This document shows, piece after piece, positions 1-26,815 of a stretch of DNA of 64,000 nucleotides. Origin of the DNA: Paraescarpia echinospica (taxonomy: Eukaryota; Annelida; Polychaeta; Sabellida; Siboglinidae); assembly GCA_020002185.1 (NCBI GenBank), contig CM034533.1, positions 45,336,562 through 45,400,561 on the forward strand. Direction: 5' to 3'. The notes beneath the pieces were generated by a model. The model was not told the origin of the DNA. It worked only from the letters and a program-made list of their open reading frames with translations, and made no database searches. Position 1 is the first letter of the stretch. The number at the start of each line of letters is the position of its first letter. Position numbers and translations under genes: made by a program.

Positions 1-693
1 ACGTTTTGGTGAATTTCCTCTGGGGGGGCTATATTCCGATGATGTATCTAAAACGACACCATTTTGCGTTGGTGCTACGCCCCTCAATTTATATACTAAA
101 AACCCTTGTCTGAACCCGTACTCTGAGAAACGTGGAACAGTTTTTAAACAAGAAGAATTCTTAGCAAATCACAAATTAGGAAGTTGTTAAGTAAAATCTT
201 AAGACTACGGTCTGCACATTAACTTACATTTTATGTAAACTAAAACACACTTCCATGATCAGTAACTGTGCATATAAAATGTCCACACATGCGTTCATCT
301 TCTATAACAATAATAAGGTAACTTCTTTTGCACCTAAATCCTCGGAAACCAAGCTCGGAGACGAATCAGTACAAAAAGGTTAGTCGATCTCAGAATCAAT
401 AATCTATATTAACGTCGTCAACAGATGGATCGATACGCCAGGGCGCTAAGGTGATTGATTCTCTGTAGCTTTTATTTAATATTTAACCAAGCCTGTGATA
501 TTAAATGCTATACATACACAGGCATTTGGGTCTTTTTTGTTACATTTTAATACGTGCGTCTCGATTATATGAATACATTGACTTTTTTTATTGTGAATAT
601 GATTAGAATATAATCAGTACTTGCACTACATAGTTCAAAAACTATAGTTTAACGTTTTTAGCATACAAGGTATATATGTATGTCTGTTCGCAG
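1..693. other. unassigned DNA at window start
   Basis: No feature is recognised here. The stretch is AT-rich and lacks long open frames with coding character. It may be intron of the gene whose possible last exon starts at 694. Confidence 0.4.
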
Positions 694-824
694 CCAGCAA
701 CATTGGCACAAGCGTAATGTACGACTCCGAAGACGAAGAACTGATCGACTCTATCGCCAAAGAATACGAAGAAATGCTGGCCACAAAAATGCATAGAGTA
801 CCGAAGTATTCACCGCAACCATAA
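694..824 (+). CDS. possible terminal coding exon, unknown protein
   Basis: A splice-acceptor-like sequence ending in CAG at 691-693 is followed by a frame (entered after two bases) that reads SNIGTSVMYDSEDEELIDSI, then a charged stretch, and stops at TAA 822-824. About 43 residues are encoded. The codons look used: Glu/Asp/Lys-rich, with GAC, GAA, ATC and CTG preferred, unlike the surrounding AT-rich DNA. No family is recognised. The rest of the gene would lie to the left, outside the window or in unrecognised exons. A chance frame remains possible. Confidence 0.35.
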
Positions 825-1259
825 ATACCGCATTTCATAAGCAAGCAAGAAAGAAAGACAACTGGAGAAAGATTAACAGAAAATCCGGTTACTTGTAACG
901 ATTTTGTCTTTTTCTTGGGCAACACACGTCTTATGAAAAGGCGGAAAAGGAAATCTACAAACAACTGAAATGCCTTGCAATTGAACGACTGCATATGGGT
1001 TATGCGTACACAATACTTGTAGGACAGTGTATGTGTTAACTATGTATAACTAAACGAACCTACCCTTTGATTAAGTGGTTGGACATCGACAGTTTTGCCA
1101 ATTTAGGTGCGTTAGAATTGACCTGGAAGAAGACTTTATTAAGAACTTGATTAAAATGTAGGTTCCCCATTCGCTGAAAGTTCTTTCTGCCTTGCTTATG
1201 CGCTCCAAATGCAAACTACCGGAATAATGCTCAGATGTTGGTGTTCCATCGTTTTCCAG
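825..1259. other. unassigned DNA
   Basis: Possible 3' untranslated or intergenic DNA after the candidate exon. A short open plus frame around 930-1040 begins SYEKAEKEIYKQ and could be coding, but no splice signals support it. Confidence 0.3.
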
Positions 1260-1261
1260 AA

Positions 1262-2215
1262 CAGATGCACGTAAGAAAGGAAATTAGTAGATATCTGGCA
1301 TATAAATGTGTGTTATATACAGAGTTATGAGCGGGTTCGTTACCAGCGTTACGAGCGGGTTCATTAGTAGATATCTGGCATCGAATGTGTGTTATATGCA
1401 GATTTATGAGCGGGATCGTTAACAGAATTATGAGCGGGTTCATTGGTAGATATCTGCCATCGAATGTGTGTTATATACAGAGTTATGAGCGGGTTCGTTA
1501 CCAGAGTTATGAGCGGGTTCATTAGTAGATATCTGGCATCGAATGTGTGTTATATACAGAGTTATGAGCGGGTTCGTTACCAGAGTTACGAGCGGGTTCA
1601 TTAGTAGATATCTGGCAACGAATGTGTGTTATATGCAGATTTATGAGCGGGTTCGTTACCAGAGTTATGAGCAGGTTCATTGGTAGATATCTGGCATCGA
1701 ATGTGTGTTATATACAGAGTTATGAGCGGGTTCGTTACCAGAGTTATGAGCGGGTTCATTGGTAGATATCTGGCATCGAATGTGTGTTATATACAGAGTT
1801 ATGAGCGGGTTCGTTACCAGAGTTTCGAGCGGGTTCATTAGTAGATATCTGGCATCGAATGTGTGTTATATGCAGATTTATGAGCGGGTTCGTTACCAGA
1901 GTTATGAGCGGGTTCATTGGTAGATATCTGGCATCGAATGTGTGTTATATACAGAGTTATGAGCGGGTTCGTTACCAAAGTTACGAGCGGGTTCATTAGT
2001 AGATATCTGGCATCGAATGTGTGTTATATGCAGATTTATGAGCGGGTTCGTTACCAGAGTTACGAGGGGGTTCATTAGTAGATATCTGGCATCGAATGTG
2101 TGTTATATACAGATTTATGAGCGGGTTCGTTACCAGAGTTACGAGGGGGTTCATTAGTAGATATCTGGCATCGAATGTGTGTTATATACAGAGTTGTGAG
2201 CGGGTTCATTACCAA
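1262..2215. repeat. 79-bp tandem array, about 12 copies
   Basis: The landmark AGATATCTGGCA recurs every 79 bases (about 1290, 1370, 1449, 1528, 1607, 1686, 1765, 1844, 1923, 2002, 2080, 2159). Each unit contains two related half-motifs of the type ATGAGCGGGTTCGTTACCAG / ATGAGCGGGTTCATTAGTAG, so the unit itself grew from a shorter internal duplication. Units differ by a few substitutions only, with TATGAG/TACGAG and ATACAG/ATGCAG variants. Short open frames across it are by-products of the repetition. Confidence 0.97.
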
Positions 2216-3423
2216 TATAGGAAGGCTAACTGAAAACAACATACACTAACACGGATACTACAATTGAACAGCATGGCTGTTGGAAATAACGAAAATAAAC
2301 ATAGAACAATGCACGCATCGTAGCAATCCAGTTTCACTTATTACATTAAATCATAAACACAAATTTATAATTAAGACTAATAAGAGGTAATTTATACTTA
2401 TAGTGTATCACACTTCTACACAACGACGTTTCAATGCACCTTATTTTGTGGAGACAACAAATTAAACTAAAATATCACAACGACGCGTAAACCGTTTTGC
2501 TGGGTCCGCGTCTCGTCTACGATTGCCGGGTAGACGTGTCGTAGCATTCTGGTAAAGGGCCAAAGTAGTTGATAATATAGTCCGTGAACAGCTTACCGTT
2601 TAGGAGTATGCTAGTGTTTGTCTGTCTACGTTTCGAAGATGGTTGTTAGTGCAGACTACCGCACGAAACCATGCAGCTCTGTACCTAACTTGTTTAGGAA
2701 ACATCAGCTTATTTCAATAATACAATGCGATTAATAAAAAAAGTTTGCGTCGGCTTATGTTTTCAAATGGACTATATTCGCAAATCAATGGCGTCATCGT
2801 AAACAATCATCGTGCGTAGAAACAAGATGTTTCCTAATGGCGTTGTTCGTCAATATTTAATGTGAGCTTGGTAGATTTGATAGTAGTACCTATGAAACAG
2901 GTGACGAAGTTTAACTGGCACGGTATGTTCATTACGCACTTCAACGTTCGTGTCTTTAAAATCGTGTTTGCTTACATTGCTTCCGTGTTACTGAATATTA
3001 AGATAGATGTACTATTAAATGTGGCTGAAAAACACGCGCACACCATAATTCTCGCTCGCTAACTAATGCGCGCGCTCGCGTACACACACAGGCGCACACA
3101 CAGGCGCACACACAGGCGCACACAGAGGCGCATGCACACGCACATACACACAGACACGCGCGCACGCACGCACACCAGTGTTATGTGTTAGAAAGTTAAA
3201 AAGAGCGCTTAACGCGCAAAAACAGCGCGGCCATAAACCACGCATATTAACAAATGTAATGACCTAAACCGATAATTACAATATTACACAGCATTTTTAT
3301 ATAATCCATTATACAACATACACAATCCCTATACAGGTTGCATAAATATTATATTAGTGAAACATAAGCCTATGTGTAACCGCCATTAGGCAAGCCGGCT
3401 GGCATTTGCTGCGGAGCTCCTAT
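2216..3423. other. unassigned DNA with CA-rich tract, downstream of gene A
   Basis: Probable 3' untranslated and intergenic DNA of gene A, which runs leftwards. It includes an impure CA/CG-alternating tract around 3075-3175 with repeated AGGCGCACACAC units. No exon is recognised. Confidence 0.5.
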
Positions 3424-18830
<15,407 letters not shown>

Positions 18831-20030
18831 AATGTCGCCGCTGTTACTTCGGCGTATCCGTGCTGCTCCAGTCCCGAATGTCGCTTGTGGATATTGTTGT
18901 CACTTCGATGATCGGCTCTCGTTCTAGCTATCTCCCGCCCACGACTAACGTACGTCAGGTTAGATAGCGTCTTCTGCAAACACCACCGATGGTGACTAAT
19001 CCGAAGTCAGCGTGACGTCGCGCGCGCAACCAACCAACAGCTTACCGACTCGACTGTCTTATTGACTCACACCAGCCGTATTTCCATGTGAAATCTAGAT
19101 TTTTTGATCCGGTTTTGGCAAGGTGTCTGCATAGTTTCAGTATGGTGCTGAACGTGTGAGTAGATATTGTTCAAGAATAACTTGACATCTTCATCCTGAA
19201 GTGTTGAGCAAAAGCCTAGCTAGAACACCGTTTCAACGTCGCGTCTAGAGCAATCGACTCCCCGCAGTGCGATATAGTATACCCAAACAACAAGTCTTTT
19301 ATTTCCGCTGTGCCAAGGTAGCGATTTTGTAAACGCGAAATGCAAGTCTTTGATCCACCTAGTTAGTTGGATATACGGCTTGCTGTGGTGTCGTTATCTA
19401 GAATTTGAAGAAGTCTTGCACTGCACTGCCAAACCCCACTAGCGAACAAAGAATGGGAATATTTCCAGTTGTCCTTTCATCCATTTATTATGACGCAAGT
19501 TGGCATAGTTTGTTAGCCGGGTACAAGCTGCGACGTTTCCGTGGATCCTGCGTTGGCGTCAAAGACAACAAAGGCATTACCAAGGTGATGATGTGCATTC
19601 TGGGTCATTGTTTGCAACGTCGTCGTTAACGCACAACTACCCAGCTCCACATGAATACACGCTGGCTATCATCACACTCAATCTGTATTTCTGTCGCCAT
19701 ATAAAGTTCTGTCAATCACAAAACAAATCCTCAACGTTAGTATTTGTGAAGCATTCAGAATGCAGTTTACCACTTCATCGTTGACGGAATCGCGCAAAAT
19801 CACGTCGTTAACGTCGTGAATGACCCTGCATAGGGCGTTAATGCGGTCGAGAGACGATACAATATACAGTACAATAACACTTTATTGTCCCATGAAGGGA
19901 AATTTGTGTGCAACGTCTATAAATATCAAGTAAATACATAAATACATAATTAAAAGCTGTGGCTAAAATATAATAGTGATAAACCTAATCGCATAATTGT
20001 GGTCGTCGCATCACGGATAATATATATATA
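18831..20030. other. upstream region of gene A; promoter side
   Basis: Should contain the 5' untranslated region and promoter of gene A. CpG dinucleotides are frequent at 18835-19030 (for example GACGTCGCGCGCGC near 19013). No TATA box or first non-coding exon can be assigned. A short stretch near 19873-19905 (CTTTATTGTCCCATGAAGGG) resembles the 3' end of a retroposon on the minus strand. Confidence 0.4.
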
Positions 20031-20054
20031 TATTTATTTACTACGTGCATATAC

Positions 20055-20088
<34 letters not shown>

Positions 20089-20112
20089 GTATATGCACGT
20101 AGTAAATAAATA
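20031..20112. repeat. 82-bp perfect palindrome with TA core
   Basis: TATTTATTTACTACGTGCAT at 20031-20050 is exactly matched in reverse complement by 20093-20112, and pairing continues through ATACATTATA into a TA-alternating core centred at about 20071. Confidence 0.97.
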
Positions 20113-20164
20113 AAAATAAATGTCAACATGACCAACACTGCTAAATAATGTGCGCACATTCGCA

Positions 20165-21363
20165 CACATACACCCTGATATCAACAGTAGTAACTACACC
20201 TACATGCACACATACACCCTGATATAAACAGTAGTAACTACACCTACATGCACATACACACCCTGATATCAACAGTAGTAACTACACCTACATGCACACA
20301 CACCCCCTGATATCAACAGTAGTAACTACACCTACATGCACACACACCCCCTGATATCAACAGTAGTAACTACACCTACATGCACACACACCCCCTGATA
20401 TCAACAGTAGTAACTACACCTGCATGCACACACACCCTCTGATATCAACAGTAGTAACTACACCTACATGCACACACACACCCTGATATCAACAGTAGTA
20501 ACTACACCTACATGCACACACACCCCCTGATATCAACAGTAGTAACTACACCTACATGCACACACACCCCCTGATATCAACAGTAGTAACTACACCTACA
20601 TGCACACACACCCCCTGATATCAACAGTAGTAACTACACCTACATGCACACACACACCCTGATATCAACAGTAGTAACTACACCTACATGCACACACACA
20701 CCCTGATATCAACAGTAGTAACTACACCTACATGCATACACACCCCCTGATATCAACAGTAGTAACTACACCTATATGCACACACCCCGATATCAACAGT
20801 AGTAAATTCATACCCTACATGCACACACACACCCTGATATCAACAGTAGTAACTACACTCTACATGCACACACCCCTGATATCAAATAGTAGTGCAATTA
20901 CAATTCGCATGCAATAATCTACCCTGATATCATCAACAGTAGGTAATCTACACCTGCATGCACACACACCCTGATATCAACAGTAGTAACTACACCTACA
21001 TGCACACACACACCCTGATATCAACAGTAGTAACTACACCTACATGCACACACACCCCCTGATATCAACAGTAGTAACTACACCTACATGCACACACACC
21101 CCCTGATATCAACAGTAGTAACTACACCTACATGCACACACACCCCCTGATATCAACAGTAGTAACTACACCTACATGCACACACACCCCCTGATATCAA
21201 CAGTAGTAACTACACCTACATGCACACACACACCCTGATATCAACAGTAGTAACTACACCTACATGCACACACACACCCTGATATCAACAGTAGTAACTA
21301 CATCTACATGCACACACACTCCCTGATATCAACAGTAGTAACTACACCTACATGCACACACAC
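20165..21363. repeat. 44-46-bp tandem array, about 27 copies
   Basis: The unit is CTGATATCAACAGTAGTAAC then TACACCTACATG and a variable CACACACCCCC spacer. The central region 20780-20960 is degenerate (insertions, broken units); both flanks are almost uniform. The small changes in the CA/C run account for the unit-length variation. Confidence 0.97.
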
Positions 21364-21770
21364 AAAAGTTGAACTCCAACCCGACCACTGAAAGTATGAA
21401 ATATGGACGAGCCGGCTTTACATGCGTACGTATATCGGCCAGGCAAGATCGTAACGTCGAAGTCGAAGGGAATCAGACAGAGATAGAGACAAGAGAGTGG
21501 CAGTCGCGTGTCACGAGTGTTGTAGCGGTCTACCTCCATCAGTGTGCCTTTCTTAGAAACGCGTGGTAGATGTAAAATTTTCCTTTTAAACTATATCGGC
21601 AGTTGTGTGTGTGTGTTTGCGTGCGTATGTGTGTACGTGCGTGCGTGTGTTCAAATGGATATGTCAAACTGCAATCGACCAGTGTCAATTGCCAATATGT
21701 TGACGAAAGCCTCTATATCTTTATTTAAGTGACCTATCTTAATGTGAGAACATTGCCATGGTTTCTGACA
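21364..21770. repeat. dispersed repeat R, intact copy
   Basis: Body (GAGCCGGCTTTACATGCG, CGGCCAGGCAAGATCG, GAGTGTTGTAGCGG), a short GT/GCGT tract, then a right part (CTCTATATCTTTATTTAAGT, CATTGCCATGGTTTCTGACA). The body is repeated at 22268-22440, and the right part at 16846-16970. No coding capacity is seen. The type is unknown. Confidence 0.75.
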
Positions 21771-22139
21771 CTGTCTGACACACACGACTTTGTTCATCCA
21801 AGCAAATGAATGATCCATTTCAGAGTCCTTTGATCGGTGACGTCGTGGTTGACCCTGCAGAGGGCGTTAATGCTGTCGAGGACGACCGGACACTTGTCCC
21901 AAAATTCGGTTTATTTGCTCAAATAAGTAGGCCTGTGCTTGTTATGCCGCTCCTGTAAAGTAGATTCAACATATAATGGCGAGAATTCTTGTTGAGAAGC
22001 TGGCAAGATTATCTATAATTATGTACGCTATTGTCAATATTTGCTATACTTATGTACCAGTAGCAGACTTTCTCGTCGTCTCATTGACAGTCTTTGCACC
22101 ATACACGTTTCCGTGTAACTTGACGTGTTCATATATGCC

Positions 22140-22268
22140 TCTGTCTCTCTGTCTCTCTGTCTCCCTGTCTCCCTGTCTCCCTCCCTCCCTCCCTCCTTCC
22201 CTCCACCCCTCCCTCCCTCTCTCCCTCCCTCACTCCCTCCCTCCCTCTCTCCCTCCCTCCCTCCCTCA
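22140..22268. repeat. polypyrimidine tract (CTGTCTC / CCTCC)
   Basis: CTCTCTGT and CCCTCCCT repeats on one strand; asymmetric purine/pyrimidine DNA immediately before repeat R copy 2. Confidence 0.95.
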
Positions 22269-22446
22269 CAAATGTGGAACACGGACGAAACCAGCTTTAC
22301 ATGTGTGAATCGGCCAGGCAGGATTGTATAAGGCCGAAGTGGAAGGGAGTCAGACCACACAGATAGGGTCACAAGAGGCGACCGCTGTAAGAGTGACAGT
22401 CGTGCGTCAGGAGTGTTGTAGCGGCCTACCTTTGTCTATGTTCATC

Positions 22447-22716
22447 TTCCTAGAGCACCGGACTCTCAATCGAGAGAACCCGGGTTTGAATCATGTGCTG
22501 CCGTTTCGAACCTTGGGCAAGTTCGTTCACTCTACGTTGCTCCAGTTCACCCAGCTCTATAAATGAGTACATTGTTTGTGTACGAATAGTCTTCGCGCAT
22601 TAATTACAGCGTGGCTGAGAAGTCGTGGTGTTCAGTTGAACAGGTCTGCCAAGGAGTAAAGCGCTTTGAGTATTCCTAAGGACTGGATACTGCGCTATAT
22701 AAGGACTTACCTTTAC
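22447..22716 (+). mobile_element. tRNA-derived SINE, copy 1
   Basis: The head CTAGAGCACCGGACTCTCAA continues through a B-box-like GGTTTGAATC. The body includes CTTGGGCAAGTTCG and CTCCAGTTCACCCAG; the tail is ACTGCGCTATATAAGGACTT then ACCTTTA. The same family occurs at 32985-33312, 33313-33530 and 63290-63500. Confidence 0.85.
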
Positions 22717-22756
22717 AGAAACGCATAGTGGGTGAGAAATTGTCCGTTTAAACCGG

Positions 22757-23801
22757 GGGCCGGCAACCTTTTTGAATGGAGGGCCAGATAACTTGAACAA
22801 AGGTCACACGTGTATTATTGAATATAGATGATCGTTAGCCTAATCCTCGTGAAAACTGGTACATCATGTTATGTTTGGAATCTGAATATAAGCAATCTCG
22901 TTTAGAATTATGAATTGAAATTTTACTTATAAATGGTTACCAGTTAATAGTAAGACGTATTATTATCGTCTTCAAACATCAACTTTTAAATGTGAACAAC
23001 TTAAAAGCACCCATTATTCATGGTCAGCGTTCTTGGTACAGAAATGACACCATCTTGACTAGTCAACACTTGAACATTGGCAATGAGCTTAGCGTGTTTG
23101 ATCAGATCAGGAATATGTTCCGTCGCCAAATGCACGTAGTAACATTCCACAAGCGTCAACTCTGTGGCGGTAGCTTTAAGTGTCTTAGAGCCGCATTGTA
23201 GTTCGGTGAACTCTACCAGCGCAGCGTCCGTCGCATCGTCGAGTTCAACGTGGAACGAGTTGCAAAATAAGACAACTCCAAACTGCGAGTCCTGATATCG
23301 GGAAGAGACTCACATTAGCGTTTCGCAGTTGTGTCTCCCACATTTGCAACATGACCTCGGAAGCGGAGACGAACTGGACAATCTAACTGACGAGATGTTC
23401 GCACAAATCCATTTGGGGTCTGCAAATTCTGGTACTTCTGTACCCTTCAGCTCCATGAACACCTTATAAACCAATACATCAGCTCATAGGGCTTATGTGC
23501 GACGCAACATAGCACATCGACACGGCTAGCGCTCATCATTGTAGAGGCGATGTTGATACTGCGCAGTCGTCTAAGCTAGAAGGTACTGGAACTGACAGTG
23601 ATTCACGCTCTTCGCGATGACGCTCATTGTGTTCTGCATTTTCATTGGGATTCAGTCTTTCGTGGTGGGTGATGCAGCAGTTCTTCCTAATGTGGAAGGT
23701 GCATCTACTGTTGTCACCCCGCGGGCCGCATTGTGGACAATCTCACTTTTAGTCCGCGGGCCGCATAAAATAACTTCGCGGCCCGCAGGTCGCCACCCCT
23801 G
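22757..23801 (-). mobile_element. hAT-family DNA transposon remnant (Zaphod/ZBED-like)
   Basis: Ends GCAGGTCGCCACCCCTG at 23801, and begins with a degraded partner CGGGGGCCGGCAACC. The CAGGGGTSGSSRACC-type termini are typical of hAT elements. Flanking GTTTAAAC and ATATAAAC agree at 6 of 8 positions, as for an old 8-bp target duplication. On the minus strand around 23260-23050, FHVELDDATDAALVEFTELQ and CGSKTLKATATELTLVE resemble the C-terminal part of hAT transposases of the GTF2IRD2/ZBED type. Heavily decayed. Confidence 0.7.
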
Positions 23802-23823
23802 ATATAAACTATATTGTCATGTG

Positions 23824-23855
<32 letters not shown>

Positions 23856-23870
23856 TGCGTGCGGGATTAC

Positions 23871-26604
23871 GATATTTGCAGGATCAAAAAATTAAGTAAA
23901 ACAGACAACAATACGTATGTTCCGATCCATTTATTTTAGTATCATCACAAAGAACCATTCACGTGTGTCCGTCCAATGCACACAAGGTCGCGTCGCATAT
24001 TGCCACAAATACTTCGTAATATAGTGGATAACCTTGTAACAGCATAACTTCAAAGTCATACAAATCTCCAAACACTTCGGTTGCATCAAATAGGTGATTT
24101 GGGTGATTGAATCGTGCGTCGTGACATTGTGTATCATTCATATGACGCGCTGTAGCGACCGAAACTGCCGTCCCATAAAATAAAACGCTTATACAGAACT
24201 CCTCGCTGATGGAGATAAAACACCTGCATGATTAGTTAACAAACGGTCTCCGTTGATACAGCTTGATAGATACCTACAAATAACCGACTCAAGATACATG
24301 CATCGTAAAACGCGCCGTCTCCTCCTGCGAGCACCTAGCCAATAGCCCCAGTCTTTCCTATTTCGCTATGAGCACCATACAAACGCACCCACTGCTGATG
24401 TGTGACACAAAAAACAGTGTCGAATCCGTGAGAAAACGTAAACAAAGATAAAAACACGTAGCAAAACACCACACCATAAGCTGGCTGGTGCTAAGAAAAC
24501 ACAGTGCAGTCGACACCACTGGAAGGATGCGTTCGGAAACACAGCACACGATACCCATCACATTAAACCGACCATGTCTATTCCTAATTTATTTATAATG
24601 CAATCATGTAATGTTATAACCATGCTGAAGATATCCTGCTTACCAAATTGTGTTCAATAAAGCTGAAATAGTGTTCGCAATGTGAAACGTTCAAATCGTA
24701 TACGAAACGTTTGAATACTAAACTGTTGTTGCGGACAATGACGAGACTGACCACAAGTTCCTGGAGTTGCTCTTTGTGAAGCGCAATCAACCACCACAAA
24801 TGGGACGAAGTACAGCCGATTCAGTTCGACTTCCTGCTAATGATTACCATCCATAGTTTATGAGGGTGACTCCGGGGCCACGCAAGGTCGCTTTAAAACC
24901 AAATGTGTTCATGAACAGCCAATGGAAACGCAAGACGAACGTTTCAGAACGTCACAGCTAGTCGCATACGTTACGTGTACAAATTGTGCGTCAACTCCGT
25001 ATGATATACAATATTTGGTTTTGGAATAGTTACGAGAACCAGTTACCGAATAAAACAGTAATAAACTAAGAAAAGTAAAATGCCGTTTCAACGCTAAGCA
25101 CCTTCAGAATTTAATCACAAAACTAAAATAACAACGTCACACTAAACAATTCAGACGTCATCGATGCACACTGCTTCGTGCATTGTTTTGCTACGAGAGA
25201 ATCCATACGCGTAGAATTCCAGATACAAGTGTCGCCGCCTGCCGGATAGTTTACAACTATTGAGGCGGTATTATTAGAAGATGCAAACGTCAAAATCTAG
25301 CACGGTATTGACCGCAGCATAAGTGAAACACGTTAACGTAGAATTCCAAAATGTACGTGACGTCATTCAAGTAGGGCGACATGCCGTAGGGGTAGTCTCA
25401 TAAATTCTCAATCTAAAAACGAATTTGTTTGGTACTGGTTCAAACTACCACCAATGCCCCCAACACCTGGTGTACAACTTGACAAGACCCTTCCCACTGG
25501 CTGGTTCTGATAATATCCAAAACAGTATCAATGTACATTGATACCAGTTTACCTCAGTAGGTGGCGTCACTGGAGTGATTTGTTGTGACAACCAAACCAC
25601 ATCCCCTACCCTACCCTACCACATGCTACACGTTTATGGACTGTGAATTTATGCAACCCCTCCCCAACATACACGCACTCATCTCATCATATCACACGGA
25701 CAGCAACAGCGCAATGATGTAACCTTATAACCTGACTGACAAGTCACAAAGTGTAGTGCACTTGGCAGGGTTGAATGGCACACGCTGTTATGTAAAACCT
25801 TTTAAAGTAATGCACTGACCAGATAAAGACAAACATTTTAATATTTGGCGTACACGCGTGATAGTGACATTATCCACCACTTGCTGCAAAACAAGATGCT
25901 TGCCAAAACTACCAAGTTCTGAACTTTTGAGCTTGTTTTGTGAAACGATGCCTGCATTCAAAACTTTTTTAAACATTATCTGACAATCATTGCCCCGGTG
26001 GAATGCAAAACAGGCTTTAATCACAGTTTTGTTGTAACTTCACATCAGGCTGTTTTCAATGTTTCCACACTAAATATATTTTAGTATACCAAAGATTTGA
26101 CAGCAGTTTAGAGTCGAGTTTCACGAGTGGTTTGTTTGACAACACGTATTTTGCATGACATGTTTTGCATTTGTGACAATAATAATAATCCCCCCATCAG
26201 TTTCATTTAGCAGGTTTTGGGGGTCGTCGGTAATCTACATAGTTAACAATCATGATTATTGGAAATATTTAATTTACCTTTTTTCCAAATAAAATGTTAT
26301 ATGTTTAAGTTAATACCATAGTGCTGTTAAAAACAGCATGACTAAGTACTCTGGGTAAATGTTGATAAATGATACCGCATTACTGGGTAGATATAATTTG
26401 ATATCTGAATTAAAGAAAACATGTGATTGATGAAATCAGGAAGTAGTATCCCTCTGTTGCACTCCGCTGCATTTTAATAGCATCCCACGTTGTACATGGT
26501 GGTACACACGACTTAAACAGATACAACTTATAGAAAAAGATTAAGTAGCTACCTTAAACCAATTTAACGGCCACAACAAACGCGTATGTAACACACGTAC
26601 GAAG
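23871..26604. other. intergenic DNA between gene A and gene B
   Basis: No exon, RNA or element is recognised. Short tandem CTACC near 25605-25620. Confidence 0.6.
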
Positions 26605-26815
26605 TAAATGTACGATCGGACACTGTGTTGCTATCGCCAGATCAAAACAGATGTATGATTGGACATTGTGTTGCTATCGCCAGATCAAAACAGATGTACG
26701 ATCGGACAGTGTTGCTATCGCCAGATCAAAACAGATGTACGATCTGACAGTGTGTTGCTATCGCCAGATCAAAACAGATATACGATCTGACAGTGTGTTG
26801 CTATCGCCAGATCGA
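26605..26815. repeat. ~43-bp tandem repeat, 5 copies
   Basis: The unit contains GTTGCTATCGCCAGATCAAA then ACAGATGTACGATCGGACA. Copies vary at GATCGG/GATTGG/GATCTG. Confidence 0.95.

Larger units (their letters stand above)
22269..23870. repeat. dispersed repeat R, second copy, split by two insertions
   Basis: Segments 22269-22446, 22717-22756 and 23802-23870 are together colinear with 21375-21640 of the intact copy. The gaps are filled by a SINE (22447-22716) and a hAT element (22757-23801). After the hAT element the repeat resumes as ATAAACTATAT and a GT/GCGT run, as in the intact copy. Confidence 0.75.

Noticed and set aside
20165..21363. Regularly repeated array resembling a CRISPR at first glance
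   Set aside because: The intervals between repeats are the same low-complexity CA/C run, not unique spacers, and the DNA is eukaryotic with spliced genes.
22447..22520. Possible tRNA gene
   Set aside because: The tRNA-like promoter is followed by a conserved body and tail shared with three other copies, so it is a SINE head and cannot fold into a full cloverleaf.
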